A model generated the notes under the pieces. The model searched no databases and had not been told where the DNA came from. It saw only the letters and a list, made by a program, of their open reading frames with translations. Source: Ceratopteris richardii (Eukaryota; Streptophyta; Polypodiopsida; Polypodiales; Pteridaceae). From it: a DNA stretch of 64,000 nucleotides. The translations under genes and the position numbers were made by a program. The first letter of the stretch is position 1. Each line of letters begins with the position of its first letter. The stretch lies in assembly GCA_020310875.1 (NCBI GenBank), contig CM035427.1, positions 93,790,102-93,854,101 of the forward strand, written 5' to 3'. This document shows, piece by piece, positions 12,101 through 24,053 of this stretch.

Positions 12101-15100
12101 ATGCAAATCTTCCCGACACCGGCATGGTCTCTAAGGATGGAGGCTTACCTTCAAGGGAGGAATCTATATGGATTCATATTTGGAGATGAAGCAATGCCAA
12201 CCATGAGGAACAAAGGGCAACCATCACATGAAGAAGTGGAAGGACTTTCAAATTGGTGTTCGAAGGATGCACTTGCAAGGTCCTATATTCTAAACTCAAT
12301 CTCTGATTTTCTTTTACCTCATGTCAAGGGATGCAAGACATCAAGAGAGACCTGGAATGCACTTGCTTCTTTCTTCTCTTCCAACACTCGAGCAAGGAAG
12401 AACCAATTGTGGATGGAGTTCACAACAATGAAGAAAAGCCCGAAGCAAAATGTGACTGATTATGTCACAAAGATGAAGGATATTTCCGACTAACTTGGAA
12501 GCATTGGAGAGGTAATTGAAGAGGAGCAAATCATAAGACAAATCATGAATGGAATCAAAGCAGACGACAAGTGGCAGTCATTCACAACAGCCATGGATTT
12601 ATACATGGATATGCATGTACCCGACCTCAACACACTCATGGGCCAACTCTTCACTCATGAAGCAAAGATTAGCAAAGGTGGTGAGTCCTCAAGAGGTAAT
12701 CAAACTTCTGCCTTATATTCTGATAAAGCTAAGGTCAAGGAAAAGTCAAAGAATAGGAAGAATGAAGATGAAGGAAGCTCTTTCCAAGCAAACTTTGCAG
12801 GTAGAGGAAGAGCTAGAGGAAGAGGCAGAGGTGGAAAGCAAGGCAGGGGGAGATTCCAATCATCTCAACCTTGCAACATATGTGGCTTATCTAACCATAC
12901 TACTAAAGAATGTTTCAAGAACCCGAGGAACTCAAGAGGAAGAGGATTCAATAGAGGTGGCTATGGATCAAATAGAGGCAGGTACAATGGAGGCTACAAC
13001 AACAACTACTACAACAACAATTACAACAACAACAACTATCAAAGTGGCAATAGAGGAAGAAGAGATTACAATAACTATGCAGAGGACCAAAGTCAAGAAG
13101 ATTCATTATTGATTATGAATCTATCAGTGAAGAAGGGTAAGGATGATGATCACATATTTTACATTGATTCGGGATGCTCGAACCATGTAGCAGGAAATGT
13201 GGCTTTACTTTCTGATTTGGAAGATCCTCATAACAAGCATGAAGTGCAGACAGGAGATGACACAAAGCACTCAATGGAGAAGATAGGTAATGTGAAGACA
13301 TCAGATGGGAATATGAACCTCTTAAGCAAAGTCTTGTATGTCCCTACAATTACGAAAAATTTAATAAGTGTTGGACAGATTGTTGAAAAAGGATTGCAGG
13401 TTAGATTCAACTGATTTGGAGCATATGTTGAAGACCCAAGGCAAGGCTTTCGAAGGATTGCCAAAGGAGAAAAGACAGGAAGGCTTTTCACTTTTGAAGT
13501 GGAAGATACAAAGAACATAGCTTTGTTTAGCTATGGATCTCAAACTCTTATAGAGTTGGAGATATGGCACAAAAGGCTTGCTCACATTGGTGAGAGGACA
13601 CTCAAACAGATTTGCAGGGACCAAAGTGTACTTGGTTTGCCTAATATCACAAGGCAACACATGATTTATAAGTGTGAAGCTTGTCAACTCGGCAAGGCTC
13701 ATAGACAACCTTTCAATAAGAAAGGATATATGTATCAAAATCCTTTGGATCTAGTGCACACGGATGTGTGGGGTCCAAGTAAGGAGCCATCTATATCAGG
13801 CTCAAGATATTATGTGTCTTTCATAGATGATTGTAGCAGGTGGACCATTCTGTTTTTCATGAAGCACAAGGATGAAGTGTTTAATTGCTTTAAGAAGTAT
13901 ATTGCTCTTGTTGAAAACCAAATAGGTAGGACTTTGAAAAGACTCAGATCAGATGGTGGAGGAGAATACTTCTCTTTTGAGTTTGATGCCTTCTTGCATG
14001 AAAGAGGCATTAAAAGGGAAGTCACTACAAGGTATACACCCGAACTCAATGGTGTAGCAGAGAGGAGGAACAGAGCTATTGTCGAAGCTGCAAGGTCCAT
14101 GCTCAACGAAAAGGGATTGCCAAACTACCTATGGGCAGAGGCTGTGTCTACAGCCACATATCTCATAAATAGACTTCCATCTAAGTCACTAGATGGAACC
14201 ACTCCATATGAAGTGTGGAATGGAAGAAGACCTAGTCTAGAGCATTGCAAAATCTTTGGATGCTTAGCCTATGCTCACATTCCTTCTCAACTAAGAGGGA
14301 AATTGGATCCCAAGGCAGAGAAGTGTGTATTCATTGGTTATGATCAAAACCAAAAAGGATATAGATTGTACAATCCAACCAATAAAGGATTTTCTGTGAG
14401 TAGAGATATAATTTTTGATGAAAACAAATCATGGTTTGATGATGACAGGAAAGTGAAGTTGCCTTATGACTTGGATGAAGATTTTCCATCACTTCAACCA
14501 AAGGAGCCAAAGCAGATTGAAGAAAGTGATTCGGAGATTGACCTAGAAGACTTGGAAAGACTAAAGCTATGGAAGAACAAAGGAAAAGCAAAGATGCAGG
14601 ATGCTACATATGGACCCGAGAGCTCACATCAACCACTTACAAGGTCTTCAAGGGAGAAGAAGAAACCAGAGAGGTTTGGTTACGATACTTCTTTGGTCAC
14701 GAAGCACTCAATCTACATTGCAAAGGATTCAACCAATGAAGAACCTACCACATTCGAAGAAGCACAAAGCAAGAAAGCTTGGAGAGATGCAATGGATGAA
14801 GAAATGGAAGCCTTGAAGGAGAATGACACTTGGGAGCTTGTACCTAACAAGCCATCTATGAAGATAATCGGATCTCTATGGATATACAAAATCAAGAGGA
14901 ATCCAGATGGAAGTATAAATAGACACAAAGCAAGGTTAGTTGCTAAAGGGTTTGCTCAAACCCATGGTATTGACTATGAGGAGACTTTCTCTCCTGTTGC
15001 AAAAATGCCTACAATTAGGGTTCTCATTAGTCTTGCTACATCTAGAAATTGGAATCTTTATCAACTTGATGTAAAGAATGCTTTCTTGAATGGATGGATT

Positions 15101-16273
15101 TCTGAGGAAGTGTATATGGCACAACCTCCTGGATATGAGGATGCACATCATCCTAACTATGTATGCAAACTAAAGAAAGCTTTGTATGGATTGAAGCAAG
15201 CTCCAAGAGCTTGGAATTTCAAATTGGTGACTTATTTGCAGGACCAAGGATTCAAAGCTAGCAAGGCGGATACCTCTTTGTTCATAAAGAGGAATGGATC
15301 TGAAGTGATCTATTTATGTGTGTATGTTGATGATATTATTATCACAGGCAATGATCTTGAAGGAATCAAACAGGTAAAGAGTCAAATGAAGGAGGAGTTC
15401 AAAATAAGTGACCTCGGACCACTCACTTATTTTCTTGGATTGGAGTTGATCTACACAGATTCAGGTATATACATCACACAAAGGAAGTATGTCCATGACA
15501 TGCTCGTCAAGTTCAAGATGGAAAATACCAAGTGTGCAGGTACACCTATGGAGCAAAATCATAAGCTTAGTGCTTATGAAGGAGAGCCAATTGAAGACAT
15601 CACAAGCTATCAAAGCTTGGTTGGAAGTTTGAACTATGCAACACTCACAAGGGTGGATATATGCTATAGTGTTAGCATATTGAGTCAGTTTATGCATAAG
15701 CCGAGAAGACCACATATGGAAGCGGCCAAGAGAGTCCTCAAGTACCTAAAGGGGACCATGAATGAAGGTTTGTTCTATTCATATACTTCAGATATTGAGC
15801 TAAAGGTCTACTCAGATGCAGATTGGGCCAGATCTAAAGATGATAGAAGAAGCACATCAGGGTATATATCATTTGCAGGTTCAAAAATCATTTCTTGGTC
15901 ATCGAAGAGGCAACCAACCGTGGCATTATCTTCTACTGAAGCCGAATATAGAGGTTTGGCTAATGCAACTCAAGAAATCATGTGGTTAAAGTCTTTGTAC
16001 ACAGATCTTGGACTTCATTCTTCAACACCTCACATTTTTGGTGACAACACAAGCTCACTACATCTAGCAGCTAATCCGGTATACCATGCTAGAACCAAGC
16101 ATATTGAAGTCCACTACCATTACATAAGGGAGAAGCTAATGAGCAAGGATATTCAACTATCCTATGTCTCTACAGATATGCAATGTGCCGACATGTTGAC
16201 TAAAGCTCTTGATGGTACAAAATTAAGTAGATTCAAGTTGATGATTGGCTTGCAGGAAATCAAGGACAATTGA
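12101..16273 (+). pseudogene. Copia A Gag-Pol polyprotein, single frame with two stops
   Basis: One frame of about 1390 codons (open from 12068) encoding Gag, protease, integrase, RT and RNase H. Gag ends with a CX2CX4HX4C knuckle (CNICGLSNHTTKEC, 12873) followed by a Gly/Asn/Arg-rich tail. Protease motif YIDSGCSNH near 13160. Integrase HHCC starts at HKRLAH (13570); catalytic Asp in HTDVWGP (13760), Asp in RSDGGGEY (13950), Glu in GVAERRN (14052). RT has VYVDDIII at 15322. RNase H has YSDADWA (15812) and STEAEY (15932). Stops are TAA at 12491 and TGA at 13412; otherwise catalytic residues look intact, so decay is modest. Confidence 0.92.
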
Positions 16274-16305
16274 AGACTTATTTGAAGGCCAAGCATGTTA
16301 GGCTT

Positions 16306-16314
16306 GAGGGGGAG
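16306..16314 (+). promoter_or_regulatory. Polypurine tract of copia A
   Basis: GAGGGGGAG within GGCTTGAGGGGGAGC, immediately before the LTR start TGTTGG. Confidence 0.85.
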
Positions 16315-16315
16315 C

Positions 16316-17395
16316 TGTTGGTGCATTTTACCCAAGCCTACATGCTTGATATATTTGATATCATCCTCATTTGTAAGTCACATGAGTAGTCATGTGAACA
16401 CCTCTTGTAAAAGAGTTCATTTTTATCTCTTGTAATTGAAAAAAAGAAAAAGGAAAAGGATGGCTTACCTCATGCATGATGTAAAAGCAATTTCGTGGCT
16501 CTAACTACCAAAACCCACGAATTTTTGAACTGAGGGAATATCTCCTAACTTTGGGGATCACTTTTAGGTGGAGCCATTCGAATTCGAATTCAAAACTCCC
16601 TCCAAGAATAGCTATAAAAGGAGCAAGAAGGAAGAGGCGATTAGCAAGCCTTGTACGTGACCACTTCATGTCATTTTGTAGAGATTGAAGAGCTTACTCC
16701 ATAGCTCTATCATTCTACTCCCATTGTGCAAAGATTCATTGCCAATGTGGTTGTAATCATATATGAATTTATACATTTATCATCATTCACTTCTCTGTTT
16801 TGTTCTCTGCTATACTCACTCAGAGCAATACCTTCAGAAGGTCATATCTCGAGTTATACTGATTTTTTTTCCGTGATTTAATGTGCGTTAGATAGCTCTT
16901 ACTGTCTAGTTTCTGAATATCAATTTTCAAGGTCATTGGATTAATAATTTTGGAGATATCTGCATTTTACTGCTCACTGGTCTATCTCTGGAGAGCCCCG
17001 AGAATGGTGGGCATGTTCCAGAAATTGATGAAACTTGTTCTCAGCGCTCAGTCCATCATTTGAAGTGTTTTAACTTGGATTGAGAAGCTTGCTAAGTCTA
17101 TTTGCTATGCCCAAAAGGAATTTTTCTAATTCCTTTCAGGTTGAGAGCACTGTTCATTTTTTCCAGCAGGTGTATGTCCAAAAATAGCAAGTTTTGGGAG
17201 CTAGTCATTTCGCAACTAGTCTATCTTGACTTAAACTTTTGGGATACATGTTGCAAAGTACTTGGCTGATATTTTGGTGGATTCAGGAAGCTCAAAGGGT
17301 CTTCTAATCATCTCTGAAGTCTCAGTTGGCTGGTGTGAAGCTGGTTGTAGCAGCACCAACTCATCTTTGGATTGCATCCACCATCTCTCTTCACA
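16316..17395 (+). repeat. 3' LTR of copia A
   Basis: Starts TGTTGGTGC after the PPT. The end is placed at TTCACA (17395) by rough alignment with the homologous LTR of F (33453-34417, minus), which ends in a clear CCCAACA. Length about 1080 bp. TATA-like GCTATAAAAGG lies at 16611-16621. G1 sequence resumes after it. Confidence 0.75.
16611..16621 (+). promoter_or_regulatory. TATA box in copia A LTR
   Basis: GCTATAAAAGG, about 295 nt into the LTR, a strong plant TATA match in the expected U3 position. Confidence 0.65.
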
Positions 17396-18330
17396 ATATC
17401 ATAGGCCAGACACATGTATATGATGCATGTGAGAGCACAGCATCCATGAATGATCTTCTTCTTCTCCCATGGATGTCCGGCCAATACAAGTTGATCCTAA
17501 ATAAAGGTGGAAATATCGATTTTTTGAGGCCCTATGGTGGCCAAATATAGACCAAACCACAGACGCTTGTGTGGGATCATGAATCGCTCCTGTGTCGGGA
17601 AGGCAAAGTGTTGTAGATAGATTCTGAGCGGAGTGGTTAACTGAGGGGTGATGGAAGAGATGGCTGGCCATTTATCAACATCGCTTCACTTCATTGGTTG
17701 TGGGATGAGACACTCCTTCTCTATGGGTGTATGAGTGCCATGAATCTTGAGCGCAGTCCTGATTAAGTCCAAAGACAATGTAAACTTCTTAAAAGGTGGG
17801 TCATTCACCAAGGATGGTAATATGAAGACAGGGTCCAATTCCTAGCGTTCCTGCTCTCTAATCGAAGCCACCAAATAATAACATCGATAAAAATTCGGTT
17901 TTGAGAGTTTTGCACTGAAATAATTTGCAAATCCTACCCTCTGCCATATAGACTAGAGATCTTCGCTATTCAGGAGATTCTCAAACTCTTGTGAAAAGAA
18001 TTGGTAATGTCTCCATACTTTTGCACCATACGTTAGGTTAGCTTTGTATATGAATTCTGCCTCTTGCAGGGACCCTGCAAGCCCTTGGAACCAGTGTGCC
18101 TTACTACTTACACTTTTTGTCTATCCTTGAGAAGGGTCTTGAATGGGAATCGGTCTAGTAAAACCCTGGAACTCTACCGAGATAGCCTTAGGCAAACTCT
18201 CAAATGGAAGAGCCGAGAAATCCATGACAAGCCGCCCGAGTGTTGCATTTTTCGAACCTTCTGCTTGCATGATGGAAAGCTGGTGTTGCGAGCCTAAGCT
18301 TAAGTGGAGAGGAAAACACATTAGTCATGG
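17396..18330 (-). pseudogene. G1 post-integrase ORF fragment, unknown function
   Basis: Minus-strand reading of about 300 codons with scattered stops, beginning near 18330 and cut at 17396 by copia A. It reads as a globular aromatic-rich protein (for example FANYFSAKLSKPNFYRCYYL near 17900). I recognise no domain. Lying after integrase and upstream of the coiled-coil ORF in the sense of G1, it may be part of the same extra protein or a separate one. Confidence 0.35.
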
Positions 18331-18602
18331 AAAATAATTAAGATCCCAAGAAGATGAGACCTCCATTCCTTTCCACCACCAACATGCTTCCTGTGCAGTG
18401 TGTGATTTTAACCATGTGATATGTGAATTGTGAGAACTGCATGCTTGACTGTGAGTGGAAGTGTGAGAGGTGCATGAATTTACAATTGATTTTGAATGAG
18501 TACTACCTACAGAGTTAGTGTATGTCACAAGGAAAGTAGTGATATGAAGTTGTCGAATTGGTTCTGCATGTAGTGGTTAATAAGAGTTTTAGTTTCACTA
18601 AG

Positions 18603-18905
18603 TCAGTGCTCAGGATGAGCTGGGTCGAGAGTGGTCAGGACTACTGAAGGTTTGGGGATCCATTTCTGTGTCACACGAGGGGTTAGAAGAGATGAAGTGT
18701 AATTTACAAAAGAAGGTATGTAGGGTTTCCTAGTAGTCTCAGAAAAGGTCTTCTTAGAGTTGACTAAGGTTGAAGCATAAACTAGGCACTTTTTAGGTAC
18801 CCAGAGCTGGCGAGACTTGGATTGAGCTGTCACCACATACTTGGGCACCCAATTTTGCCTAATATGTTGCCTTGATTGAAATTGGGAGGACTTCCAGAGA
18901 TCTGG
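18603..18905 (-). pseudogene. Ser/Lys/Arg-rich ORF fragment in G1 3' region
   Basis: Minus-strand frame of about 100 codons rich in Lys, Ser, Thr and Pro, ending at TGA/603, with WVPK repeated (WVPKYVV, WVPKKCL). No known domain recognised. It lies between the retropepsin-like piece and the 17.4-18.3 kb frame. The stretch 18331-18602 between the two holds nothing I can support. Confidence 0.3.
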
Positions 18906-18928
18906 ATTGTTTGACTTAATGGGTTCAA

Positions 18929-19228
18929 TTGCTTTGCGTATCCATTTTGGTTGAGGGTATGCCTGAGTGGACTATCTATCAAACCCCTTTGAGGTGTTGT
19001 GCCAATGAACTCATGGATGATGTGACCAGGCAGCTTGTCGAGGGTGAGATGTCATATCCACATGCTATTTTCGAAAAGAAGGGAGATCCATGGCACTCTC
19101 GCATGGAACTGGTGACTATTGACATTCATCTAAAGATGGAGTCTTACGTTGCCAGACTCGTCGGATTCCAGACTGTCTACCTGATTTCCACTCTTGGATG
19201 GGTGGTAATTAGTGTGTGGGTTCAGTAG
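18929..19228 (+). other. Plus-strand open frame of about 100 codons, unexplained
   Basis: Open frame opposite to the G1 genes with protein-like composition (mixed hydrophobic and charged residues, no low complexity); a natural Met is at 18959. The minus strand here has several stops. It could be an inverted fragment of another element or chance. I recognise no family. Confidence 0.25.
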
Positions 19229-19259
19229 GGTGTGCTGAGGTGCAGAAGGTTGGGGGAAC

Positions 19260-19462
19260 TTCTGTCACATTCAACACCTCTCTGTGTCAACTTTGGAGGG
19301 GCAGTTCATGATACTGTCCTGCAAGTTCCAATTGAAGCACACTTCTGTGAAGATTTAAACTCACTAATTGATGGTATAACCATTCTTGGCCTATGATCAT
19401 AGGTTCCATTAGATCTTCATCATGGAAAACCAACAATTTTACCATCAAGGTCACATTTTCTA
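19260..19462 (-). pseudogene. C-terminal half of a second retropepsin-like domain in G1
   Basis: Minus-strand frame with NVTLMVKLLVF then PMIIGQEWL, resembling the back half of plant retropepsins, where a beta strand is followed by an (I/L)IGRPWL-type motif. It lies directly beyond one edge of M, and the matching front half lies beyond the other edge (21616-21690). The call is by motif only. Confidence 0.45.
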
Positions 19463-20048
19463 TGGGCTCTCTGACTTCACTAGACAAGATTTTGGAAATA
19501 CACTTATGATTACAAGAACACCCACATAGGGAAAATAATACAAGAAGATGTAGCCAATACAAGGTGTACCACAACCCGTGACCAATAGGTATGGAAAATG
19601 GGACTAGAGATGATACAGGAGATCCCACAAATCTCATACTACAAAATTACAAGAGGACAAGTGAGGATGTCCAAGAACTAGACTAGACAAGACTGGAACA
19701 AGGAACAAGACAAGAATTGGAACTGGAACTGGAGAGTACTTACTTGGTGGTCATGACTCCTTGAGCTCCCAAGACTGGTATCCAGAAGACTCATTATGAA
19801 TGTGGCCAACCCCTCCTTTTATAGGTTTTCAAGGGCGCTTACGATTTGATGATATCATCGATGACATCATCAATTGGAAACAAGACCTTCGGGTGTCAGA
19901 ATTCAGCAAATAGACAGTCGATCTTGGGGTTTTGGCACATTTTGGACACAATGGAAGTATTAGTTTCTCCAAAATCTGATCCAATAATGAGATATAAAAT
20001 GTGACATGAAATCTGAGGTTCAGGATGGTTTCCTTTGTGTCCATGACA
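19463..20048 (-). repeat. 3' LTR of M
   Basis: 586 bp, similar throughout to 20942-21615 except for the missing segment of about 89 bp. Confidence 0.8.
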
Positions 20049-20064
20049 TCACCTCCCCCTCAAG
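20049..20064 (-). promoter_or_regulatory. Polypurine tract of M
   Basis: Minus strand CTTGAGGGGGAGGTGA next to the LTR; it sets the element's orientation as minus. Confidence 0.75.
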
Positions 20065-20225
20065 TGACAAGTTCCACGAGGAGCGGCCATGTTCTCTAGC
20101 TTGGGTTTCACTAGATTCTTCTTATGGAATTCACGAACCTTAATTTTTGCTTTCTAAAGATTTTCTGTAAGTTCACAAGTACGATCACTGATATCATATG
20201 CTTTCCAATGAATAAAGCATTCATA

Positions 20226-20884
20226 TCATCCTCGTGAGATTCTTGAATCTAAGACATGATTAACGTCGAATTCTTCATGATCCTTATTCTTGAAAGGTGG
20301 TGAAGGATTGGGTCTTCCTTGAGCTTCCTTAGCTTCATGACAAGATAGGTCCTTTGAGCTTTTAGAGGTGTGTTGTAGTGTTTCCAAGATCTTTGATGGA
20401 GTGCCTTGAGCAAGCACACCTCCTTGATTGAAGAAGAACTCCTCCTTGTCCTTTATCTTCTTGTTATCTTCATAATTTGTATGCTCCATAACATTCGGAA
20501 TGACTTCTTGGCCTTCAACCATTCTTGATTTAGATTCTTGAGGAATAGTGTCTTCATTATTCAAGACTTATGACTCTTGGACTTAGATTTCTTTTAGCAA
20601 CTGATTCTCACACTGAATTGCTTGATTGATAGCTTCATCTAAATTTTTTAACTGAGATGTAGAGGATAAACAAACCTTTATTTCATCTCTGAGACCACTT
20701 TGAAATCAATTAACTAGATAGTCTTCTTGATATGCGGATCCTTGAAATACAATTTTAAAGTCTGACGCGAATTATCCAATTGAACGATCACCTTGTTGTA
20801 AATTCCGTTCAAAGTCTTGAAGTTGTTTATATATATCATCTAGAGTAGACTTGATATTTCTGAGTATGGATATGGAGTCCATCA
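20226..20884 (-). pseudogene. M gag remnant
   Basis: Minus-strand frame from Met near 20884 (MMDSISILRN) to about 20226 with several stops. The middle has the Gag pattern of an aromatic/hydrophobic helix followed by SGLRDEIK and an AINQA segment, as in Ty3/gypsy retrotransposon Gag. The C-terminal 110 codons are charged and low in complexity. No zinc knuckle, protease or RT follows; the frame gives way to a short tail and then the PPT. Confidence 0.6.
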
Positions 20885-20941
20885 TGCTTGGCACGGTCTT
20901 GATGTGGATAGTCTTGCCAAAATGTCAGGGGAGCACTAGAT

Positions 20942-21615
20942 TGTGCTCTCTGACTTCACTAGACAAGATTTCGGAAATACACTTATGATTACAAGAACAC
21001 CCACGTAGGGAAAATAATACAAGAAGATGTAGCCAATACAAGATGTCCCACAACCTGGGACCAATAGGTATGGAAAACTCGACTAGAGATGATACAGGAG
21101 ATCCCACAACCTGGGATCATAGGTATGAGACAAGATATCTGGATTAGAAGAACTCCCTTCTCGGAGATGAACTAGATACAAGAAAGAACTCGGCAAGATC
21201 TCATACTACCAAATTACAAGAGGACAAGTGAGGATGTCCAAGAACTAGACTAGACAAGACTGGAACAAGGAACAAGACAAGAACTGGAACTGGAACTGGA
21301 GAGTACTTACTTGGTGGTCATGACTCCTTGAGCTCCCAAGACTGGTATCCACAAGACTCATTATGAATGTGGTCAACCCCTCCTTTTATAGGTTTTCAAG
21401 GGCGGTTACGATTTGATGATGTCATCGATGATATCATCAATGGGAAACAAGATCTTTGGGTGTCATAATTCAGCAAATAGATAGTCGATCTTGGGGTTTT
21501 GGCACATTTCAGACGCAATGGAAGTATTAGTTTCTCCAAAATCTGATCCAATCATGAGATATAAAAAGTGACATGAAATCTGAGGTTCAAAATGGTTTCC
21601 TTTGTGTCCATGACA
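20942..21615 (-). repeat. 5' LTR of M
   Basis: 674 bp, partner of 19463-20048. Confidence 0.8.
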
Positions 21616-21860
21616 AGAATGATGTTAATGAACGGTCTCGTATCAATGATACTGGAGACATCTCTTCCTCCAAGTTGGCACATAGCTACAAGATATCGTG
21701 GCGCATCCACAGATTGAGGTTCTATATCTAGTCCTCTCCTTTGTAGTCTCATTCGCCTAATGCATTCCAATGCTTCTGCTTGAGCTTCAGCTCTGATTCG
21801 TTTCTTTTCTTCCTTTCGCTTCTTAGCAAGAGCTAGTCATTTAAGCATGTCTGCGGTTAA
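21616..21860 (-). pseudogene. N-terminal half of a second retropepsin-like domain after integrase in G1
   Basis: Continues in the sense of G1 from the integrase C-terminus. A Lys/Arg/Glu-rich linker (AKKRKEEKKRIRAEAQ) is followed by GRDVSSIIDTRPFINII, which follows the retropepsin pattern hhDTGAxxNhh with Gly and Ala of DTGA changed. The reading frame is then interrupted by M at 21615; a plausible second half continues at 19462. The genuine G1 protease with intact DTGA is elsewhere (25633-25977), so this would be a second copy. Confidence 0.5.
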
Positions 21861-23535
21861 AGGTTCCTGATATAGCCTAATGCGGCATCCGCTCATATAA
21901 TTAGGTAATACTTCTCCGTCAAGAGTTGCTGACTGAACTCCACTGCTAGTCGAGATCCTATTGATGATCATGAGTCCATAACCTCATTTCTCTAACTTGT
22001 AAGCATGTTGGCTCAAGGTGTAAACTAGCACCAAATTCCTACACGTAATCCCTTATCTTTAATATGAGCATCAAAGTAGGCTTTCTGTCTCTTCTTAGCG
22101 GCATAAATTCCTACTGTTGGTCGCACTCTTGTCTCTCCCAAATGCTCTAAGTCAAGTATTCTTGAGGAAAGCTCATGACCTGTCCATTCATACTCCTAAG
22201 CAATCTTGAGTGTGGGTATCAAAAAATCTAAAGGCAACATGGCATTCTGACCAAACACCATTTGGAATGGTGTAGCATTAAGCACTGTTTTGTAGGCTAC
22301 GCGATAAGCCCACAAAGTGTGGTGTAACTGTTGATCCCAATCTGAATGTTGATTGTTCACAATTTTGGTGAGAATGTTCCACAAAATCTTATTAGTACTC
22401 TCAACCTGTTCATTAGCTTGTCGATGGTATGGGGCTGATTTCTTCTACACAACCATAAAGTCCTGTAATAGATATTCAATAATTTCGTTTAAGAAGTGAG
22501 TACCCCTATCACTTACAAGCTTGATAGGAAGTCCATATCTTGTGAAGACATTTTCGAACAAAAACTTAGCGGTGGTGCATGCATTGTTTTTCCTGGTGGT
22601 CTTAGCTTCCATCCACTTTGTAAGATAATTAGTGGCAACTATGATGTACTCAGCATGGGAATTCCTTGCAGGGGGGTTAATAGGTCCCACAAAATCTATT
22701 CCCCATTTTGAGAATGCACACCCTCCCATCAGGGGTCATAGGGGCATCTCATCCCTACGTATGGGATACTGAGTCCTTTGACATACATCACATCGTTTGA
22801 CGTAGGTGTGGGCATCCATATGCAGAGTGGGCCACCATAATCCAAATAATATGGCTTTGATAACGCGATCGGGTCCAAAATGGCCTCCTGCTGTGCCTTG
22901 GTGTGTCGCTTCCAATAAGTTAAGATATTCACTTTCGTGCACACATATCCTCAGATAGCCGTCTCATCCTCGCTTATATAATTTATCACCAATGAGCTTG
23001 TATTCTAAGGCCTCTTGTTCAAAGCTGCGTCTATGGGCTACAATCATGTCCTTTGGAAAGGTCTATGTCCTTAGGTAAGTAACTAAAGGTTCACTATTTT
23101 TGGAGTTAGGGTCACTTGGTACAAAGTGGCATGTTTGATTGGGGGTCTATTACCGCACTTAGGACATTCTTCATACAACCATTGGACATCTTTTTCCATT
23201 GATGGCCAATACACACCTAACCTTTTTAATTTTGATAACATCGCTTGTCTAGAATGATGTTGTTCCAATGCACCTACATGTTCTAACTGCAACCAATTGT
23301 TATACTCCTGTTCTTCTACACAACAAGCAAGAATATTGTGATGATCTTGCCTATAAATACTTCCTGTGAAAAGTTGATATCTTTGCGCTCTCACAACCTC
23401 TTTCTCTTGGGTTTTTACTTGAGGGTTCTTAGGTCTGTATGTCAATACTGGGACTAATGACTTGGCCCATTCAGGGACAATCTCAACATTAAAGAGATAT
23501 GCATTTGGTAGCTCATCTGCTACCCTAGTAGCCAC
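21861..23535 (-). pseudogene. G1 integrase, with two HHCC zinc modules
   Basis: Integrase of a Ty3/gypsy element. A first HHCC module lies at 23280-23155 (H-x6-H-x30-C-x2-C, ending CPKC) and a second at 22903-22781 (H-x6-H-x29-C-x2-C, ending CDVC). The catalytic core has WGIDFVGP (22700), VSDRGTHF (near 22510) and NEQVESTNK (near 22420) as D, D and E. The C-terminal module reads YAAKKRQKAYFDAHIKDK (near 22110), a beta-rich tail and LYQEPLT. There is no chromodomain. A frameshift separates the two HHCC modules; in-frame stops and a further frame change follow. Non-functional. Confidence 0.85.
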
Positions 23536-24053
23536 TTCTCATGAAGTTATCCTAGAGAGGTGGTCCACTCTTAAATGTGTTTTCCCCTTTTTTACTACTA
23601 CTTCAAAATCATATTCCATCAAGAGTAAAAACTAGCGTATTAACATACCCGTGTTGCATGGTTTGTTGACCAAATACAAAAGAGCTTGGTGGTCGGTAAA
23701 GAATTTAAAATTGTTTGCCAATAAATAATGGCAAAACTTCTTCACCGCATAGACCATTCCTAGTCCTTCTCTCTCAGTAATGGTGTAATTTCTCTCTGTA
23801 GCGTTCAACTACCTATTGGCATATGCAATTGGTAAATCTATATTTCCTTCTTCTATGTGTTGTGCCAACACACATCCTATGGCATGATTAGAATCATCTA
23901 CATGTACATAAAAAGGTTTGTTCCAATCAGGCACAACTAGAATAGGTGTAGAACCCAATCATTGTTTAAGCTCACTAAAAGAACTCTTGCATTCTTCTCT
24001 CCACTCAAAATTGGTTAGCATGTTGTAGAGTGGTTTAGCAATGATTGCATAAA
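23536..24053 (-). pseudogene. G1 RNase H domain
   Basis: Minus-strand frame with GCVLAQH (23870), LPIAYANR, a TERNYTITERE segment (23790) and FFTDHQALLYL (23690), the usual Ty3/gypsy RNase H landmarks including the Glu and Asp that bind metal. A few stops. It continues directly from RT. Confidence 0.85.

Larger units (their letters stand above)
12091..17395 (+). mobile_element. Ty1/copia element A, lacking its 5' LTR, nested in G1
   Basis: Plus-strand copia element inserted in the 3' region of G1. It has a near full-length polyprotein, a PPT and a 3' LTR, but sequence before gag shows no similarity to the 3' LTR and no tRNA-iMet primer site, so 5' LTR, leader and first Gag codons are gone. 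The left edge is therefore approximate. Pol is of the same family as the left half of F (34.4-36.8 kb). Confidence 0.85.
19463..21615 (-). mobile_element. Small deleted gypsy-like LTR element M, nested in G1
   Basis: Two direct repeats, 19463-20048 (586 bp) and 20942-21615 (674 bp), flank about 890 bp. They share starts TG(G/T)GCTCTCTGAC and ends TCCATGACA on the plus strand. The right copy has about 89 bp more, near 21108. A PPT lies at 20049-20064. The interior keeps a Gag-like start and a short piece that looks like the end of Pol, so it is a deletion derivative without PR, RT or IN. I could not find a matching TSD nor a standard primer site. Confidence 0.75.

Noticed and set aside
12549..13112. 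187-codon plus-strand frame overlapping copia A Gag
   Set aside because: Shadow of the Gag frame; low complexity Thr-rich and no motif.
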